DNA of 64,000 bases from Burkholderia diffusa. GTDB taxonomy: Bacteria > Pseudomonadota > Gammaproteobacteria > Burkholderiales > Burkholderiaceae. The notes beneath the pieces are model-generated. The model was not told where the DNA came from. It searched no databases and saw only the letters and a program-made list of their open reading frames with translations. A program made the position numbers and the translations under genes. Where the stretch lies: the NCBI RefSeq assembly GCF_001718315.1, contig NZ_CP013363.1:434001-498000 (forward strand). Direction: 5' to 3'. Each line of letters begins with the position of its first letter. The stretch's first letter is position 1. Below, piece after piece: positions 18,936-28,591 of this stretch.

Positions 18936-19613
18936 ATGACCGCTCGAACTGACGGCGCGCGGGCGGCCTCGGCCGCCGCCGATCGCGACGACGAAGCCGA
19001 AGGCACGCAGTCCGGACGCTGGCTGATTTCCTACGCGGATCTCATCACGACGCTGATGGTGCTGTTTCTCGCGCTGTACGTGCTGCAGCTCGCGAAATAC
19101 AACGCGCTCGATGCGCGCTATCAGACGCTCGCACGGCACGACAACGGAACCGCAAGCGCGCCCGACGCAGCAATGCCCGAGCGTGCGCCCGCATGGCTGG
19201 CATCGCTCGACGCGCTGAAATCGAACGGCCGCATCTCGCTCGTGCGCGCGCCGCATGGGATCGAGATCGGCATCGACGCGAAGGTTCTGTTCAACGTCGG
19301 CGATGCACGTTTGCTGCCTGCTGCGACGCCGGTGCTGAACCAGATCGCGCAGGCGCTCAGCGAGCATGCGACCGGCGACATTCTCGTCGAAGGGCACACC
19401 GACAGCGTGCCGATCGCGAATGCGAAATACGAGTCGAACTGGGAGCTGTCGTCCGCGCGGGCGGGCAGCGTCGTGCGCTATCTGGCCGATCGCGGCGTTG
19501 CGCCGCACAGGCTCGCCGCGATCGGGCGGGCCGATACGCAGCCGCTCGTCGCGGGCGACGATGCGGCCGCGCGGGCGCGCAACCGGCGCGTGACGATCTT
19601 CGTCGCGTATTGA
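18936..19613 (+). CDS. MotB-like stator subunit with OmpA peptidoglycan-binding domain
   Basis: A 225-residue single-span protein. After a charged cytoplasmic N-terminus, the one membrane segment (WLISYADLITTLMVLFLALY) carries the channel Asp at about residue 35, the counterpart of E. coli MotB Asp32. The C-terminal half is an OmpA-type domain (VLFNVGDARLLPAATPVL, then VEGHTDSVPIANAKYESNWE and LSSARAGSVVRYL) that anchors the stator to peptidoglycan. Length is somewhat shorter than E. coli MotB. It starts 18 bases after the MotA-like stop. Together the two make a complete stator. Confidence 0.85.
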   Translation: MTARTDGARAASAAADRDDEAEGTQSGRWLISYADLITTLMVLFLALYVLQLAKYNALDARYQTLARHDNGTASAPDAAMPERAPAWLASLDALKSNGRISLVRAPHGIEIGIDAKVLFNVGDARLLPAATPVLNQIAQALSEHATGDILVEGHTDSVPIANAKYESNWELSSARAGSVVRYLADRGVAPHRLAAIGRADTQPLVAGDDAAARARNRRVTIFVAY

Positions 19614-19714
19614 GCGTGCGATTGTCGAGCGCCGCGCGGCGGTTACCCGCCAACGACATATCCGATCTCGCATGACGAACATGTGAACCGCGCGATGCGA
19701 TTCCGCGCGCGCCT

Positions 19715-19722
19715 GCCGATAA
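19715..19722 (+). promoter_or_regulatory. Possible sigma-28 (FliA) -10 element before the chemoreceptor gene
   Basis: GCCGATAA at this place is an exact match to the sigma-28 -10 consensus and lies 40 bases before the chemoreceptor ATG. The expected -35 (TAAA, 15 bases upstream) is poor here (TGCG at 19696-19699), so this is a half-supported promoter. Confidence 0.4.
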
Positions 19723-19762
19723 CCCAAGCTGGCTCAGACCGAGCGGTTATCGAGGGTTCCTC

Positions 19763-21625
19763 ATGCATTTCTGGCGCAAGCTGTCCATTCAGAACAAGCT
19801 GATTCTCAGCATGACGAGCTGCCTGCTCGTGTTCGTCGCGATCTCGAGCGGGTTGAGTGTTCGTCTGATCGGCAACGCCGTGCGCGATCGCGTCGTCCGC
19901 GAAGAGCTGCCGACGGCCGTGAACGGCATTCGCGCCGACGTGCAGCGGCAGATGGCCGGGCCGATCGCCGTATCGCGCGTCCTCGCGCGCGATGCGTTCC
20001 TGCTGCAATGGGAAGCCGACGGCGAGCCCGACGCCGGCACGCGCAACTGGATCCAGCTGGCGAGGAACGTGAAGGACGAGCAGAAGGCGGCGTCCGTGCA
20101 ATGGGTGTCGGTGAAGAGCGGCAACTACTACAACGAAGCCGGCCTGCAGCGGAAGGTCACCGACAAGGATCAGTGGCTGACGACTTTCCTCGCGTCTCGA
20201 AAGGCCTACGACGTGAACATGGATCGCGAGGTCACGGCCGGCGGCTATATGATGTTCATCAACAGCCGTGTGGAACTCGACGGCGCGCCGGTCGGCGCGA
20301 CCGGCATGAGCCTGTCCGTCGATGCGCTCGCGAAAGGGATCGCCGCGTACCGGATCGGCGATACGGGATTCGCGTACCTCGTGCGGCCGGACGGCGCGAT
20401 CATGATGCATCGCGATACGTCGCTAATCGACGGCAAGCACTATCTGAAGGACGAACCGGGGCTGCCCGGTGATGCTTCGTCGACGCTGCTGGCCGGCAAG
20501 CCGTATGCGTACCTGAGCTACGACGGCGACGGCGGCGCGCGCTTCATCGCGACGTCGTTCATTCCGGAGCTGAATGCGTACGTGGTCGTCGAAGTGCCGC
20601 AGGCCGAGCTGCTCGGCCCGGTGACGCGTGCGATTCGCAGCGCGGCGCTGGTCGCCGCGATCGCGGGCCTTGGCGTCGCGCTGGTCGTGATCTGGCTGGT
20701 CGGGCGCGCGATCGCCGCGCCGATTCGCCGTGCGGCGACGCTGCTGTCGGAGATCGCGAGCGGCCAGGGCGACCTGACGCGCCGGATGACGGTCGAGAGC
20801 GCGGACGAGATCGGCCAGCTTGCGGACGCGTTCAACCGCTTCGTGTCGTCGTTGTCGACGCTCGTGCATCGGATTCGTGCGGCGTCCGCGTCGATCGCGA
20901 CCGGATCCGCGCAGATCGCGTCGGGCAATGCGGACCTCAGCGAGCGGACCGAAGGGCAGTCGAGCAACCTCGAGCGGACCGCTTCGTCGATGGAGGAAAT
21001 CACGGCGGTCGTGCGCAACAACACCGAAACCGCGACGACGGCCGCGAAGCTGATCACCGGCGCATCCGATACGGCGACGCGCGGCGGGCACGTCGTGGGC
21101 GAAGTGGTGACGACGATGGAGCAGATCAGCGACGCGTCGCAGCGCATCGCCGAGATCATCGTGATGATCGACAGCATCTCGTTCCAGACGAACATCCTCG
21201 CGCTGAATGCAGCGGTCGAAGCCGCACGCGCCGGCGAGCAGGGCCGCGGGTTCGCGGTCGTTGCGTCGGAAGTGCGCAACCTCGCGCAGCGCAGCGCGCA
21301 GGCGGCGAAGGAGATCAAGGCGCTGATCGAGCACAGCGCGGGGACGGTGAATGCCGGGTCGCGGCTCGTCAGCGAGGCCGGGACGGTGATGCGCGATGTC
21401 GTATCGCAGGTGCAGGGCGTCAGCGCGATGATGAGCGAAATCGCCGAGGCGAGCCTGGAACAGAGCGCCGGCATCGACCAGATCGGCGACGCGGTGCAGT
21501 CGCTCGATCAGATGACGCAGCAGAATGCGGCGCTGGTGGAGGAAAGCGCGGCGGCAGCGGAAAGCCTGCGGCAGCAGGCGGAGGAACTGACGCGACTCGT
21601 ATCGGCGTTCAAGGTGGATGAATGA
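19763..21625 (+). CDS. Methyl-accepting chemotaxis protein
   Basis: Transmembrane chemoreceptor of 620 residues. TM1 is near residues 12-35, followed by a periplasmic Cache-type sensor of about 260 residues, TM2 ([21 protein letters not shown]), a HAMP domain (about 325-375), and a long signalling coiled coil. The kinase-control hairpin tip is present: [20 protein letters not shown], then [20 protein letters not shown] and [10 protein letters not shown]. No C-terminal NWETF-type CheR/CheB tether is visible (it ends SAFKVDE). It lies 150 bases after the MotB-like gene, has a possible FliA -10 element, and may feed either the main flagellar chemosystem or the local stator. Ligand unknown. Confidence 0.9.
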   Translation: MHFWRKLSIQNKLILSMTSCLLVFVAISSGLSVRLIGNAVRDRVVREELPTAVNGIRADVQRQMAGPIAVSRVLARDAFLLQWEADGEPDAGTRNWIQLARNVKDEQKAASVQWVSVKSGNYYNEAGLQRKVTDKDQWLTTFLASRKAYDVNMDREVTAGGYMMFINSRVELDGAPVGATGMSLSVDALAKGIAAYRIGDTGFAYLVRPDGAIMMHRDTSLIDGKHYLKDEPGLPGDASSTLLAGKPYAYLSYDGDGGARFIATSFIPELNAYVVVEVPQAELLGPVTRAIRSAALVAAIAGLGVALVVIWLVGRAIAAPIRRAATLLSEIASGQGDLTRRMTVESADEIGQLADAFNRFVSSLSTLVHRIRAASASIATGSAQIASGNADLSERTEGQSSNLERTASSMEEITAVVRNNTETATTAAKLITGASDTATRGGHVVGEVVTTMEQISDASQRIAEIIVMIDSISFQTNILALNAAVEAARAGEQGRGFAVVASEVRNLAQRSAQAAKEIKALIEHSAGTVNAGSRLVSEAGTVMRDVVSQVQGVSAMMSEIAEASLEQSAGIDQIGDAVQSLDQMTQQNAALVEESAAAAESLRQQAEELTRLVSAFKVDE

Positions 21626-21728
21626 AGCGCGCGCGCGACGTTAGAATGATGCGCTTCCGAGGACGCCGGCCGTGGGATCATGGCGGGACGTTTTCGCTGT
21701 CGGCGCGGGATTCGTTTACGTCATAAAA

Positions 21729-22517
21729 ATGAAGCGTATTTCAAGACTGAAGGTCGGGGTAGGGGCGGTGGTGGTCGCGGCGGTGCTCGTCGCGGTCGGG
21801 GCAAAGGTCGTCGCATCGCCGGCGGATTCGTATCTTGCCTATCGGAAGAAGGCTGCGGCGGCCGTGGCCGCCGCGCGAACGGAAGATCGGGCGAATGTCG
21901 ACCAGCAGTACACGGCTGACGTGAATGCACGACTCGCCAGACTCATCGGCACGGTCCGGGCGAAAGGGTTTGCCGCGAAGGCGGCGGGGACCGTGCAGAG
22001 CGTCGGCCCCGTCGACGGAATGCAGCCGGGGCCGGACGCGCTGGCCTTCAAGTCGGCCGACGGCAAGGCGAATCTCGTCGTGACGACGGTTCCGCTGCTG
22101 AAGGCGTGGGCGAGCGCGGCGGATGCGGGCGTCAAGCCGACGGACGACGTGGCCGCGATTCTCGACAATGAAACGCTTTACACGGACGTATTCGGCGACG
22201 ACGCCGCGGCGTTTCGCTTCGCCGAGTTGCCTGTCAAGCGGCAGCCCGCCGACGGCGTGGTGAAGGCGTGGCTGCTGGGTGAAAGCCAGGACGGCGTGCC
22301 GGACGGGCCGAACACGCTGGCCGTGTCGGTCCGGCAGGGCGAACGGATTTATATCCAGTGGAAGAGCGTGACGCTGCGTCCGATCGCGGCATGCAGCGGC
22401 GCGCGCGTGCCCGAGGACGCGCGGCAGGCGTGTTTCGCCAGGCAGGTGGTGTCACAGCGGATCTACCCTCGGCTGGTTGCGCAGGCGCAATCGATGGCCG
22501 ATGCCGTGGTCCGGTAG
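21729..22517 (+). CDS. Hypothetical protein with N-terminal membrane anchor
   Basis: A 262-residue protein. One hydrophobic segment (VGVGAVVVAAVLVAVGAKVV) near the N-terminus acts as anchor or uncleaved signal; the rest is soluble and should face the periplasm, with two Cys near the C-terminus (ACSGARVPEDARQACFARQ) that could form a disulfide. I do not recognise the family. The ATG at 21729 places a basic MKRISRLK before the hydrophobic run; an upstream in-frame ATG adds residues with no support. It is about 100 bases after the chemoreceptor and convergent with wecB. Confidence 0.6.
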   Translation: MKRISRLKVGVGAVVVAAVLVAVGAKVVASPADSYLAYRKKAAAAVAAARTEDRANVDQQYTADVNARLARLIGTVRAKGFAAKAAGTVQSVGPVDGMQPGPDALAFKSADGKANLVVTTVPLLKAWASAADAGVKPTDDVAAILDNETLYTDVFGDDAAAFRFAELPVKRQPADGVVKAWLLGESQDGVPDGPNTLAVSVRQGERIYIQWKSVTLRPIAACSGARVPEDARQACFARQVVSQRIYPRLVAQAQSMADAVVR

Positions 22518-22580
22518 CGGACGGCAACATCGCGTGTCGCCGCCCGTCGTGCCCGTTGGCATATCGCCAGGCGACCGGAT

Positions 22581-23798
22581 TCAAGGCGACCGCAACGCCT
22601 GCAACCCCAGCGTGAGCGCATTGAACGGCATCTCCGCGGCCCCCAGCGAAAAGCTTGTCGCGTTCGCGGTCGCTCCCGGAGAATGCATCAGCGCGTGAAC
22701 GATCCGCTCGCTCGCATGGCCGTCGCCATACGGATTGCTCGCACGCGCCATTTCCTCGTACGCGCTCTCGCTGTCGAACAGCCGCGACGCCTCCCAGACG
22801 ATTCGCTCCCGGTCCGTGCCGACGAGCCGCGCGGTGCCGGCCTGGATCGCTTCGGGCCGCTCGGTCGTCTCGCGCGTGACGAGCACCGGCTTGCCGAGTG
22901 CGGGCCCTTCCTCCTGGATGCCGCCCGAATCGGTGATGATGAAATGCGAGCGCGACATCAGGAATACGAACGAAAGGTATTCCTGCGGTTCGATCAGGTA
23001 GATGTTCGGCACGCTGCCGAGCAGCGCGCGCGCCGGCTCGCGCACGTTCGGATTCAAATGAAGCGGATAGACGAACTGCGCATCGCGATAGCGGTTCGCG
23101 AGCGCGCAGAGCGCCTCGCAGAAATTCCGGAACGGCTCTCCGAAGCTCTCGCGGCGATGACCGGTGATCAGCACGACGCGGCGGGACGGATCCAGAAAAG
23201 GAAAGTGCGCGGCAATCCTGTCGTTGAGCACGGTATCGTGGTCGAGCATGCGTTTGACGTCGTGCAGCGCATCGATCACGGTGTTGCCCGTCATCACGAC
23301 CGCGCCGACCGGCACGCCTTCGCTGAACAGGTTGTCGCGCGCCTGGCCGGTCGGCGCGAAATGCCAGGACGACACGGCATCGGTCACGCGGCGATTCAAT
23401 TCCTCGGGCCACGGCGACCAGATGTCGCCGCTGCGCAGGCCCGCCTCCACGTGCCCGACCGGCAGATAGCGGTAGAACGCCGCGAGACTGACCGCCAGCG
23501 TCGTCGTCGTGTCACCGTGCACCAGCACGACGTCGGGGCGGAAATCGTCGAAGACGATCCCGATCGCCTGGAGAATGCCGGTCGTCACGTCGGTCAGCGT
23601 CTGGCCCTGGCGCATCAGATTGAGATCGTAGTCCGGCTTGATGTCGAACAACGTGAGAACTTGATCCAGCATTTCCCGATGCTGGGCGGTAACGCACACG
23701 CGGGCGTCGACATCCTTGCGCGACTTCAGCGCGCGGACGAGCGGCGCCATCTTGATGGCTTCCGGCCGAGTCCCGAATACAAGCAAGATCTTCTTCAT
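22581..23798 (-). CDS. wecB: UDP-N-acetylglucosamine 2-epimerase (non-hydrolysing)
   Basis: Interconverts UDP-GlcNAc and UDP-ManNAc for polysaccharide synthesis. The 405-residue protein starts [20 protein letters not shown], the N-terminal signature of WecB/MnaA, and has [44 protein letters not shown] and the C-terminal catalytic region [20 protein letters not shown], then RETTERPEA. It is about 30 residues longer than E. coli WecB at the C-terminus. The start has GAGGATAACG upstream. It is divergent from the GT2 synthase gene across a long gap, and with glmS at the other end it frames what looks like an exopolysaccharide locus. Confidence 0.92.
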   Translation of the reverse strand: MKKILLVFGTRPEAIKMAPLVRALKSRKDVDARVCVTAQHREMLDQVLTLFDIKPDYDLNLMRQGQTLTDVTTGILQAIGIVFDDFRPDVVLVHGDTTTTLAVSLAAFYRYLPVGHVEAGLRSGDIWSPWPEELNRRVTDAVSSWHFAPTGQARDNLFSEGVPVGAVVMTGNTVIDALHDVKRMLDHDTVLNDRIAAHFPFLDPSRRVVLITGHRRESFGEPFRNFCEALCALANRYRDAQFVYPLHLNPNVREPARALLGSVPNIYLIEPQEYLSFVFLMSRSHFIITDSGGIQEEGPALGKPVLVTRETTERPEAIQAGTARLVGTDRERIVWEASRLFDSESAYEEMARASNPYGDGHASERIVHALMHSPGATANATSFSLGAAEMPFNALTLGLQALRSP

Positions 23799-25014
23799 CG
23801 TTATCCTCGTTGAGCATCTTCGCGCCGGAAGACCCGGCACCCGGCGCCAAAGCCTGGTTGCAGGCGACCCGTCCCGTCCTCGCGTGCGGCCACGCCGGCC
23901 CGTGTCGGCCGCGCGGCAATCAGCGGAGTGGCGGGGGAGCGCACTGTTCTTGTCCGCGCGGTCTCCGCCACGCGATCGTCGGACTACGGACGTCCCCTTG
24001 CACCTCGTCAATCACGTCATGAGCGTTCCTCACTGTGTCGATCGCCACGCCCTTCCGTCACACGATTCGCGTTGCCGCGCGCCGGCGCACCGGGAAGGTG
24101 ATCCCGCTTTCGATACAGCAATATTCAAACCAGCGGCCCGTGCGTCCGGCTCCGATTCGCGCAGCACGTGCGGTGCGTTACGGAACGTTTCACAACTGCT
24201 ACGGACGTCACATCCGCGGATCGGCGTGATGCGGATAAACGGGCAACCGTTCACGCGAGCGGTCAGGTCGCGTCGTTCGAAGAATGGCGGCGTGGCTCGA
24301 GCGTCGGCTGCCGCTCGAACGGCATCCATCTTTCGAAGCGCATTGAATCGCTTCGATATGCGAATTTCGTCTGGGCAATGAAAGGTGCGTCGCTGTTCAT
24401 CCGGATCGGGTCACGGACCAATGCTTTATCCGTCGCGCCGCATCGTTCGCGCTGCGCGAGCCGACAGGCGCGAAATGTTGCGTATCTGTAACGCGTGGCC
24501 GGAAAGCGGCGGGCACGACCGCATGGTGGCCCTCCCGCGCGCTCGGCAGCGGTAGCGTGCATGTTCCGAGACGGGTCGCGTCTCGAAGCCGCATTGCGCA
24601 TGGCGACACACGTGCGATGAACTGACAATTCGCCGCGCAATGCGAACGGATCGCGATGCCGACCGCACATGCCGTGCCAAAAGCTGATTCGTCGGTGAAT
24701 CAAAAATACGCGGCCGCCGCCCCGGCCGCTTCCGCTACCCGATCGCCGATCCTTGCCGCACGGGGCACTGCGGCCGATGGCTCGCCGCTTGCTTGTTCTG
24801 GGCGGACAGGCGCGTTCCGACGTGTTCCAACGACAGCAGACGGACAGGGACGCCAAAGCAACGAATCCGGAAAGCGGCGCGGCACTTTCGGCCGGTGCGG
24901 AAGACGCCCGCGCTTGCACGACGAACGTGGGGCCGCTTTCCATTGACATCCGCGCGATTCACGGCCCGGGCACGCGCGCTCGGCTGCCGCCGTCGCCGGC
25001 ACGGGGGCCAGGAC
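23799..25014. other. 1.2-kb non-coding region between wecB and the polysaccharide operon
   Basis: Unusually long for this window. Base composition is more AT-rich than the flanks between about 24040 and 24480. Several frames cross it (for example a minus-strand frame 24263-24949), but they are Arg/Ser-rich with no ribosome binding site and no family likeness. It must contain both divergent promoters and a long leader for the GT2 gene; I could not assign any operator or RNA structure. Confidence 0.45.
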
Positions 25015-26550
25015 ATGAAGAACCGTCGAACGGCGTCGCTCTGCGTCGAATGCATCCTGCTGTTGATCGTGCTGGCCTGCTCGCAGGTCGTGCATGACAC
25101 CGCATCGCGACCGTTCGCCGACGCGGTGCGCATCGGCATGCCCGCGGCAGATGCGGCGGAGCGCAGCGCCGCCTATGCCGGCGTCGGGCCGCGCGCGGCG
25201 CGCGCGTCGACCGACGCGGCCTCGCTGCTCGAACCCGCGCCGGCCCGTTTCGCGCCGGTCGCGATCGACCCCGACACGCTGCTGGTCCCCTGTGTCGCCT
25301 ACTTATGGTTGTTCACGGTCCTGACCTGCGTGTACGCGGCACGGCATTACGTGTTCAGTCTCGATCGTCTGTTCAAGCCGCAACACGCGCCTTATCAGGC
25401 TGTTACCCACGGCGAATGGCCGCGGCTCACGGTGTTCGTCGCCGCGCACAACGAAGAAGCCGTCGTCGTCGATTGCCTGATGGCACTGCTCGCGACGACC
25501 TATCCGCACGACCGGCTGACGATCATTCCGGTCAACGACCGTTCGACCGACAACACGCGCGTGCTGATCGACGAGGTGCGGGCGCTGGCGCCCGGGCTCA
25601 TCCAGCCGTTTCACCGCGAGAGCGGCAAGCCCGGCAAGGCGGCCGCGCTGAAGGACGCGCTGCGCTTCATCCGCGGCGACATCATGGTGGTGTTCGATGC
25701 CGACTATCTGCCGCGTCCCGGGTTGTTGAAGGAACTGGTCGCGCCATTCTTCGATCCGGAAGTCGGAGCGGTGATGGGCCGCGTCGTGCCGCAGAACGCC
25801 GACAGCAACCTGCTCGCGCGGCTGCTCGATCTCGAGCGCGCGGGCGGCTATCAGGTCAACCAGCAGGCGCGCAACAACCTGAACCTGGTGCCGCAGTACG
25901 GCGGCACGGTCGGCGGTATCCGCAAGGGCGCGCTCGATGCGGTCGGCGGCTGGTGCGACGACACGCTCGCCGAGGATACCGACATGACCTATCGGCTGCT
26001 GCTGAGCGACTGGCGCACGGTCTACCTGAATCACGCCGAATGCTACGAGGAAGTGCCCGAGCGCTGGGCTGTGCGCGCGCGGCAACTGACGCGCTGGGCG
26101 AAGGGGCACAACCAGACGCTGCTGCGCCATCTCGGTCCGGTATTGCGCAATCCGCTGATCTCGCGGCGTTGCCGGCTGGACGGCGCGCTGCTGCTCGGCG
26201 TGTTCCTCATGCCCGCGCTGCTCGCAATCGCGTGGGGCACCGCGATCACGCTCTATCTGCTCAACGGTGTCAATTCGACGGCGCTCGGCCTGCTCGTGTC
26301 GCTGTTCGCGCTGTTCGGGTTCAGCACCTTCGGCAATTTCGGCGTGTTCTTCGAGATCGTCGTCGCCGCGCGGCTCGACGGTCGGGCGACGCGCCTGCGG
26401 CTGGTGCCCGTCAACGTGGTCGGCTTTTGCGTGACGATCGCGGCCGTCGTCTCCGCGCTATGGGGGCTCGTGCTCGACGCCGCGTTGCGCCGCGAACTGA
26501 AATGGGACAAGACCGAGCGTTTTCGCCGGCAATTGAAACCGGGGCGGTGA
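25015..26550 (+). CDS. Membrane glycosyltransferase family 2 (polysaccharide synthase type)
   Basis: A 511-residue processive-type GT2. Two N-terminal membrane segments (CVECILLLIVLACSQVV; VAYLWLFTVLTCVYAARHY), then the GT-A catalytic domain with VFVAAHNEEAVVVDCL, the nucleotide-sugar DxD in VVFDADYLPRPG, the acceptor Asp in AEDTDMTYRLL, and the QxxRW motif as RQLTRWAKGHNQT, then C-terminal membrane segments. This is the layout of cellulose, hyaluronan and poly-GlcNAc synthases. With wecB and glmS near, a HexNAc-containing polymer is a reasonable inference. Weak GGCCAGGA before the ATG. Four bases separate it from the next gene, so it heads an operon. Confidence 0.85.
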   Translation: MKNRRTASLCVECILLLIVLACSQVVHDTASRPFADAVRIGMPAADAAERSAAYAGVGPRAARASTDAASLLEPAPARFAPVAIDPDTLLVPCVAYLWLFTVLTCVYAARHYVFSLDRLFKPQHAPYQAVTHGEWPRLTVFVAAHNEEAVVVDCLMALLATTYPHDRLTIIPVNDRSTDNTRVLIDEVRALAPGLIQPFHRESGKPGKAAALKDALRFIRGDIMVVFDADYLPRPGLLKELVAPFFDPEVGAVMGRVVPQNADSNLLARLLDLERAGGYQVNQQARNNLNLVPQYGGTVGGIRKGALDAVGGWCDDTLAEDTDMTYRLLLSDWRTVYLNHAECYEEVPERWAVRARQLTRWAKGHNQTLLRHLGPVLRNPLISRRCRLDGALLLGVFLMPALLAIAWGTAITLYLLNGVNSTALGLLVSLFALFGFSTFGNFGVFFEIVVAARLDGRATRLRLVPVNVVGFCVTIAAVVSALWGLVLDAALRRELKWDKTERFRRQLKPGR

Positions 26551-26553
26551 GCG

Positions 26554-27549
26554 ATGACGACCTTCAATGTGATGGTGCCGGTGGCTGGCGTTCTGAGCCT
26601 GCCGTTCCTGCCGTTGCTGCACGAGCTGATCCGGCGCAGCGACGTGGCGGCACTGCCGATCGGCGACGGGCCGTTCGTCGATCAGGCGCTGCTCGCCACG
26701 CGCTGGCGCGATGCGTTGCGCGCGCACGCGAGCGGTGCGCGGCCGGCCGATTCGTCCACGGTGCCGCCGTGGCATGCGCTCGGGCTCCTGGTGCGGCATG
26801 ACGACGAGATCCGTGTCGTGCGCGACGCGCATTGCGACGACGTGCTGTACGCGGATCGCGCGATCACCCTCGACGGCGGCGCGCGGGCCACGTATGCGTT
26901 CGCCGAGCAGCGTATCGACGTTCATGCCGGCGCGACGATCGGCATGCTCGCGCACGCGCCGCATATCGACGTCGATAGCGCGGTGCTGCGTGGCGTGGTG
27001 GTGGGCGGGACGGTACACCTGCACGGCGCCGGCGGCTTCGCGTGCCTGTACGGCGAGCCGATCATTTTCGGCAAGGCGCCGGTGCTGCCCGCCGACGATA
27101 CGGCCGTCGCGCCGCGCCGTGCGATCTCGCTGACGCGCCACTTTTCCAAACTGCCGCATCGCTACGTGCACGGCCGCTACCTGCTGCCCTGTGACGTGCG
27201 TCTGCCCGCACATACGGTCGTGCAGGGCAACCTCGTCGTGGACGGCACGCTGGTGCTCGGCGACGGCTGCGTGCTGCGCGGCAGCGTCAAGGCGCATCGC
27301 GTCGAACTCGAGCGTCACGCATTGCTGCACGGTTCGGTGTTCGCGCGGGACGACGTGCTGCTCGCCAGCGGCAGCTGCATCGACGGCGTCGTGTCGGCCG
27401 GTGGCCTGCTGCGCCTGACCGGCGCGCGCATCGGTGTCGCAGGCCATCCTGTCAGCGCCTGTGCGCGCGACGTCTCGGTCGTCGGCCATGCATGCGTGCA
27501 CGGCGACCTCGTCGCATGCCGCAGCGGCTGGTTTCACGCATCCCGTTAA
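26554..27549 (+). CDS. Bactofilin-like beta-helical protein
   Basis: A 331-residue protein without signal peptide. After about 80 residues of unknown fold, the rest is a series of short beta repeats of polymer-forming (bactofilin-like) character: VVQGNLVVDGTLVLGDGCVL, then RGSVKAHRVELERHALLHGS and VFARDDVLLASGSCIDGVVS. Such repeats give right-handed beta-helices. Bactofilins polymerise in the cytoplasm and can position envelope enzymes, so a scaffold for the polysaccharide synthase is possible, but this is inference. It starts only a few bases after the GT2 stop. Confidence 0.55.
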   Translation: MTTFNVMVPVAGVLSLPFLPLLHELIRRSDVAALPIGDGPFVDQALLATRWRDALRAHASGARPADSSTVPPWHALGLLVRHDDEIRVVRDAHCDDVLYADRAITLDGGARATYAFAEQRIDVHAGATIGMLAHAPHIDVDSAVLRGVVVGGTVHLHGAGGFACLYGEPIIFGKAPVLPADDTAVAPRRAISLTRHFSKLPHRYVHGRYLLPCDVRLPAHTVVQGNLVVDGTLVLGDGCVLRGSVKAHRVELERHALLHGSVFARDDVLLASGSCIDGVVSAGGLLRLTGARIGVAGHPVSACARDVSVVGHACVHGDLVACRSGWFHASR

Positions 27550-27560
27550 GGAGCGCCTCC

Positions 27561-28577
27561 ATGTCCGATCGTTCCCGCTGTCGCGGCTCGCGCGCACCGG
27601 TCGCCGCACTGGCCGTGCTGTGCGGCGTTGCCGTCGGCCCGCTGCCGGTGCTCGCGGCGCACCCGGATGATGCCGGCGTGCCGGTACCCGCATCGCCACC
27701 CGACGCCGTCGCGCCCGTCATCGTGCCGCGCACGCTCGACGCGCCCGTGTTCGTGCGCGTGTCCGCCGACGGTCTGCCGGACGGCACGCAGCTTGCCGAA
27801 TTCTCACCTGACGATACGAACCGGCCGCCGTTGCCCGACGCCGTGATCGCGCATGTGCAGGCGCCGAGCGAACCGCATGCCGAGATGTCGCTCGGCGTAT
27901 CCAGCGCGCACCTGACGCACGGATACGGCGACTGGTACGGCGTGCACGTGCGCGGCGTCTATCAGGACGGCGGCCGCACGATACTCGGCGAGCTGGCGCA
28001 ACTGCATCGTTTCGGCGAGAACACGCAGCTCGGCTCGCTGACGTATGTGCAGGACCTGGGACCGGACTGGTTCGGCGGCATCGGGTTTTCCGGCACCACG
28101 TCCGGGACGATCCTGCCGAGCGCACGCGTCGACCTCTCGATCAACCGCAAGCTGCTGTCCAACCGGTCGCTGATCGTGTCGCTGGGTGCCGGCTATGCAT
28201 GGAACCGCAGCGGCCACAGGGATCAGCTGTATCACGCCGGTTTGATCTGGTATGCGCTGCCGAAATGGATTTTCGAGGCGGGGACGAACTACACGGTCGA
28301 TTCGCCGGGCTCGGTGAAGGCGCCGCAATACTACGGCGCCGTCACCTACGGCGAGGTCGGGAAGAGCGTGATCGTGCTGCGCGGCGGGTTCGGCCGCGAG
28401 GCATACCAGGTCACCGGATCCGGTTCTCAGATCGCCGATTTCCGCAGTCACGAAGTGATCGCGAAATGGCGCTACTGGTTCACGCGCAAGTGGGGTACGC
28501 AAGTCGAGTTCGACTATTACCATAACCCCTACTATTCACGGATCGGCGGCGAGCTGAGCGTGTTCTATCGCTGGTGA
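27561..28577 (+). CDS. YaiO-type outer-membrane beta-barrel protein
   Basis: A 338-residue exported protein. Signal peptide near residues 1-34 (VAALAVLCGVAVGPLPVLAA), a Pro-rich linker, then from about residue 108 a C-terminal barrel of alternating strands (MSLGVSSAHLTHGYGDWYGV, LGELAQLHRFGENTQLGSLT, GGIGFSGTTSGTILPSARVD) that ends in YYSRIGGELSVFYRW with the C-terminal aromatic residue expected of outer-membrane proteins. This is the YaiO family pattern. It may be the export pore for the locus polymer. Start has AAGGAGCG upstream; it follows the bactofilin-like gene by 11 bases. Confidence 0.7.
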   Translation: MSDRSRCRGSRAPVAALAVLCGVAVGPLPVLAAHPDDAGVPVPASPPDAVAPVIVPRTLDAPVFVRVSADGLPDGTQLAEFSPDDTNRPPLPDAVIAHVQAPSEPHAEMSLGVSSAHLTHGYGDWYGVHVRGVYQDGGRTILGELAQLHRFGENTQLGSLTYVQDLGPDWFGGIGFSGTTSGTILPSARVDLSINRKLLSNRSLIVSLGAGYAWNRSGHRDQLYHAGLIWYALPKWIFEAGTNYTVDSPGSVKAPQYYGAVTYGEVGKSVIVLRGGFGREAYQVTGSGSQIADFRSHEVIAKWRYWFTRKWGTQVEFDYYHNPYYSRIGGELSVFYRW

Positions 28578-28591
28578 CGGGAGCGGGCGCC

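Noticed and set aside
18153..19613. MotA/MotB-like pair as a Zorya anti-phage system
   Set aside because: The MotA-like protein lacks the long cytoplasmic tail of ZorA and no helicase or nuclease (ZorC, ZorD, ZorE) is nearby; a FliG-like partner and a chemoreceptor are present instead.
24263..24949. 228-codon minus-strand frame in the long gap
   Set aside because: Arg/Ser-rich, no family likeness, no ribosome binding site, and it crosses the leader of the GT2 gene.
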